From an uncultured Olsenella sp. (lineage in GTDB: Bacteria > Actinomycetota > Coriobacteriia > Coriobacteriales > Atopobiaceae): a stretch of 64,000 nt of DNA. A program made the position numbers and the translations under genes. The notes beneath the pieces were generated by a model that had not been told where the DNA came from, searched no databases, and was given only the letters and a program-made list of their open reading frames with translations. Shown here piece after piece: positions 62,423-64,000 of the stretch (the first letter of the stretch is position 1; each line of letters opens with the position of its first letter). The stretch lies in the NCBI GenBank assembly GCA_949287905.1, contig CASEHX010000027.1:1-64000 (forward strand). The letters are read 5' to 3'.

Positions 62423-62451
62423 ACTATAGGACTATGCGCGACGCGCGGCAA
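62423..62451 (-). promoter_or_regulatory. Promoter of the argG leader
   Basis: A -35 TTGCCG (62446-62451) and a -10 TATAGT (62423-62428) with a 17-bp spacer on the minus strand give a start near 62416, about 60 nt before the leader ATG. Confidence 0.55.
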
Positions 62452-62544
62452 GGCTCCACGTGAAACGATTCCTTATCGAAACATTGCGAGCACACCTCGG
62501 TCATGAGCAACGCTCGCGGGACGGACTGCCCGTCCCCTCTTATC

Positions 62545-64000
62545 TCACTTCAGCAGTACGAGCGCGCCCGAGAGCGGTGCGAGACGGCAGACGAGCTCGC
62601 CGTCCCCGGCGCGGCAGACGGTCTCCCCATCCGGTGTGGAGCCTCCGTAGCGCTGCCAGTCCGTGTCGAGAAGGACCTCCACCCCGGACGCCCCCGCGGC
62701 ATCCGCCGGCAGCGGTACCGCGTACTCATGCGCCACCGCATCCAGGTTGAAGAGCGCGGCGACCCGTTCGCCCCCGCCCCGCCGCAGGATGGCGGTACAG
62801 CACGGCATCAGCTGCTCGCAGTCGAGCCACGCAAAGCCGTCCGCGTGGTAGTCGCGCTCCCAGAGCGCCGGGTGCGCGCGGTACGCCGCGCCCAGCTCGC
62901 GGCGGAAGCGCAGGAAGGCGTCGTGCACGGGGTACCCCAGCAGGCACCAGTCCTGCTCGCGCTTCTCGTCCCACTCGCGGAGCTGGGCAAACTCATTGCC
63001 CATGAAGTCGAGCATCTTGCCCGGATGCGCCGCCATGTAGAGGTAGAGCGCCCGCGCCTGCGGGAACTTGCCCTCGTAGCCGCCGTCCATCTTCTGCGCG
63101 ATCGTGGCCTTGCCGTGCACCACCTCGTCGTGGCTCAGGGGCAGCAGGTAGCGCTCGTTGGGGAAGTACATCATCGAGAACGTGAGGCGGCCCTCGGCGT
63201 GGCGGCGCTCCTCCGGGGGCGCCTGGAAGTACGAGAGCGTGTCGTGCATCCAGCCAAGGTCCCATTTGTAGTCGAACCCCAGGCCGCCCTCGGACGTGGG
63301 TCGCGTGACGCCGGGAAAGCCGCTCGAGTCCTCGGCTATGAGCATGCAGCCGGGGTGGCGCTCGTGCAGACCGTCGCAGAGCGCGCGCAGGAAGTCCGCG
63401 CCCATGCCGTTGACGCCGCGCCGCTCGTCGCCCTGCCAGTAGACGATGCGGCTCACGGCGTCCAGACGCAGCCCGTCGAAGTGGTACGCGCCCAGCCAGA
63501 GGTCCGCGGCAGAGGCGAGCAGGCTCCTTACCTCCCCGCGCGAGTGCATGAAGTTGTGGCTGCCCCACTCGGAGACGCCCACGGCATCGTTGGGGTACTC
63601 GTAGAGCGGGGTGCCGTCAAAGTTGGCGAGCGCCCAGGCGTCGGTGGCAAAGTGCACGGGAACAAAGTCCAGGATCGCGCCTATCCCTGCCTGGTGGAGC
63701 CGGTCAACCAGGCCCATGAGCTGCTCGGGCGCGCCGTAGCGGCTGGTTGCCGAGAAGGGCGCGCAGCCCTGGTATCCCCAGGACCCGTCGAAGGGGTGCT
63801 CCGCCAGCGGGAGAAGCTCCACGTGCGTGCAGCCGAGCTCGATCACGTACGGTATGAGCAGGTCGGCGAGCTCGTCGTAGGTGTACCAGGCATCCGGCTC
63901 CGGTCCCGGCTTTTTCCACGAGCCGGCATGGAGCTCGTAGATGCTGAGCGGCCTGTCCTGGCAGGCCGTGCGAGAGGCCATCCACGCATCGTCCGCAAAC
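62545..64000 (-). CDS. glgB: 1,4-alpha-glucan branching enzyme (3' part)
   Basis: 484 residues plus stop are visible; the frame runs off the window at 64000, so the N-terminal domains are missing. The visible part is a GH13 catalytic barrel: MSIYE-type start LSIYELHAGSWKK, PLAEHPFDGSWGYQ, FHFDGLRLDAVSRIVYW-type nucleophile motif (LRLDAVSR), acid LIAEDSS, LPLSHDEVVHGK and a C-terminal beta domain ending SGALVLLK. It makes alpha-1,6 branches in glycogen. Other glycogen genes are presumably beyond the right edge. Confidence 0.93.
   Translation of the reverse strand, partial: FADDAWMASRTACQDRPLSIYELHAGSWKKPGPEPDAWYTYDELADLLIPYVIELGCTHVELLPLAEHPFDGSWGYQGCAPFSATSRYGAPEQLMGLVDRLHQAGIGAILDFVPVHFATDAWALANFDGTPLYEYPNDAVGVSEWGSHNFMHSRGEVRSLLASAADLWLGAYHFDGLRLDAVSRIVYWQGDERRGVNGMGADFLRALCDGLHERHPGCMLIAEDSSGFPGVTRPTSEGGLGFDYKWDLGWMHDTLSYFQAPPEERRHAEGRLTFSMMYFPNERYLLPLSHDEVVHGKATIAQKMDGGYEGKFPQARALYLYMAAHPGKMLDFMGNEFAQLREWDEKREQDWCLLGYPVHDAFLRFRRELGAAYRAHPALWERDYHADGFAWLDCEQLMPCCTAILRRGGGERVAALFNLDAVAHEYAVPLPADAAGASGVEVLLDTDWQRYGGSTPDGETVCRAGDGELVCRLAPLSGALVLLK

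Overview
The window is GC-rich actinobacterial DNA. Several features suggest the class Coriobacteriia, probably an Olsenella/Atopobium relative: the FhaA-FhaB-PP2C-SEDS-PBP-PknB cluster, a MurT/GatD lipid II amidase, pyruvate:ferredoxin oxidoreductase, a TSCPD protein, and surface proteins with sorting signals. This placement is inferred from gene content, because no 16S gene is present. About 45 protein genes and four tRNAs are annotated, almost all with clear Shine-Dalgarno sites.

Layout. 51-8907 (-) is a sortase-assembled pilus operon: regulator, large LPSSG tip/ancillary protein, LPETG backbone pilin and two class C sortases. 8995-10905 is a small accessory patch: an XRE regulator, a toxin-antitoxin pair whose toxin is broken by one nonsense codon, and a decayed dCTP-deaminase-like gene. 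It is bracketed by direct repeats that copy the 3' edge of pgi. 10906-20202 holds pgi, thioredoxin, a PAP2 phosphatase and a minus-strand run queT > glycosyltransferase > LytS-like kinase > LytTR regulator > phosphodiesterase. 20421-28236 holds a MurT-GatD fusion, a YibE/F membrane protein and a secreted protein with three phosphoesterase modules and an LAQTG tail. 28595-39915 holds nifJ, purH, a GNAT acetyltransferase, gluQ, tRNA-Ser, tRNA-Arg, an apparently SOS-controlled small gene and serS. 40543-50129 is the envelope growth and Ser/Thr phosphorylation operon, including a SEDS glycosyltransferase fused to a class B PBP. 50865-64000 holds tRNA-Arg, purC, an OmpR-type two-component system, a Tat lipoprotein, purB, argH, argG with a likely arginine attenuator, and the 3' part of glgB.

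How the genes fit together. The PASTA kinase, a second kinase, PP2C phosphatase, two FHA proteins and the SEDS-PBP fusion form one regulated septum/elongation module. MurT-GatD amidates lipid II in the same envelope pathway. purH, purC and purB serve purine synthesis and argG/argH serve arginine synthesis. nifJ indicates an anaerobic pyruvate metabolism.

The most unusual material is intergenic. Two head-to-head arrays (37579-38230 and 50376-50785) are built from units of about 41 bp. Each unit has roughly 26 conserved and 15 variable bases, and the arrays invert about a central point. Further signals are a 9-mer, GAGAAGAAC, found about 29 times without strand bias, and seven small inverted-repeat elements with AT-rich cores. 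There are also palindromes of the form GGG(G)ACnGnCCC(C) placed on stop codons, and an interleaved inverted-repeat structure upstream of purC. Taken together these may be parts of one undescribed repeat or DNA-signal system. That link is inference.
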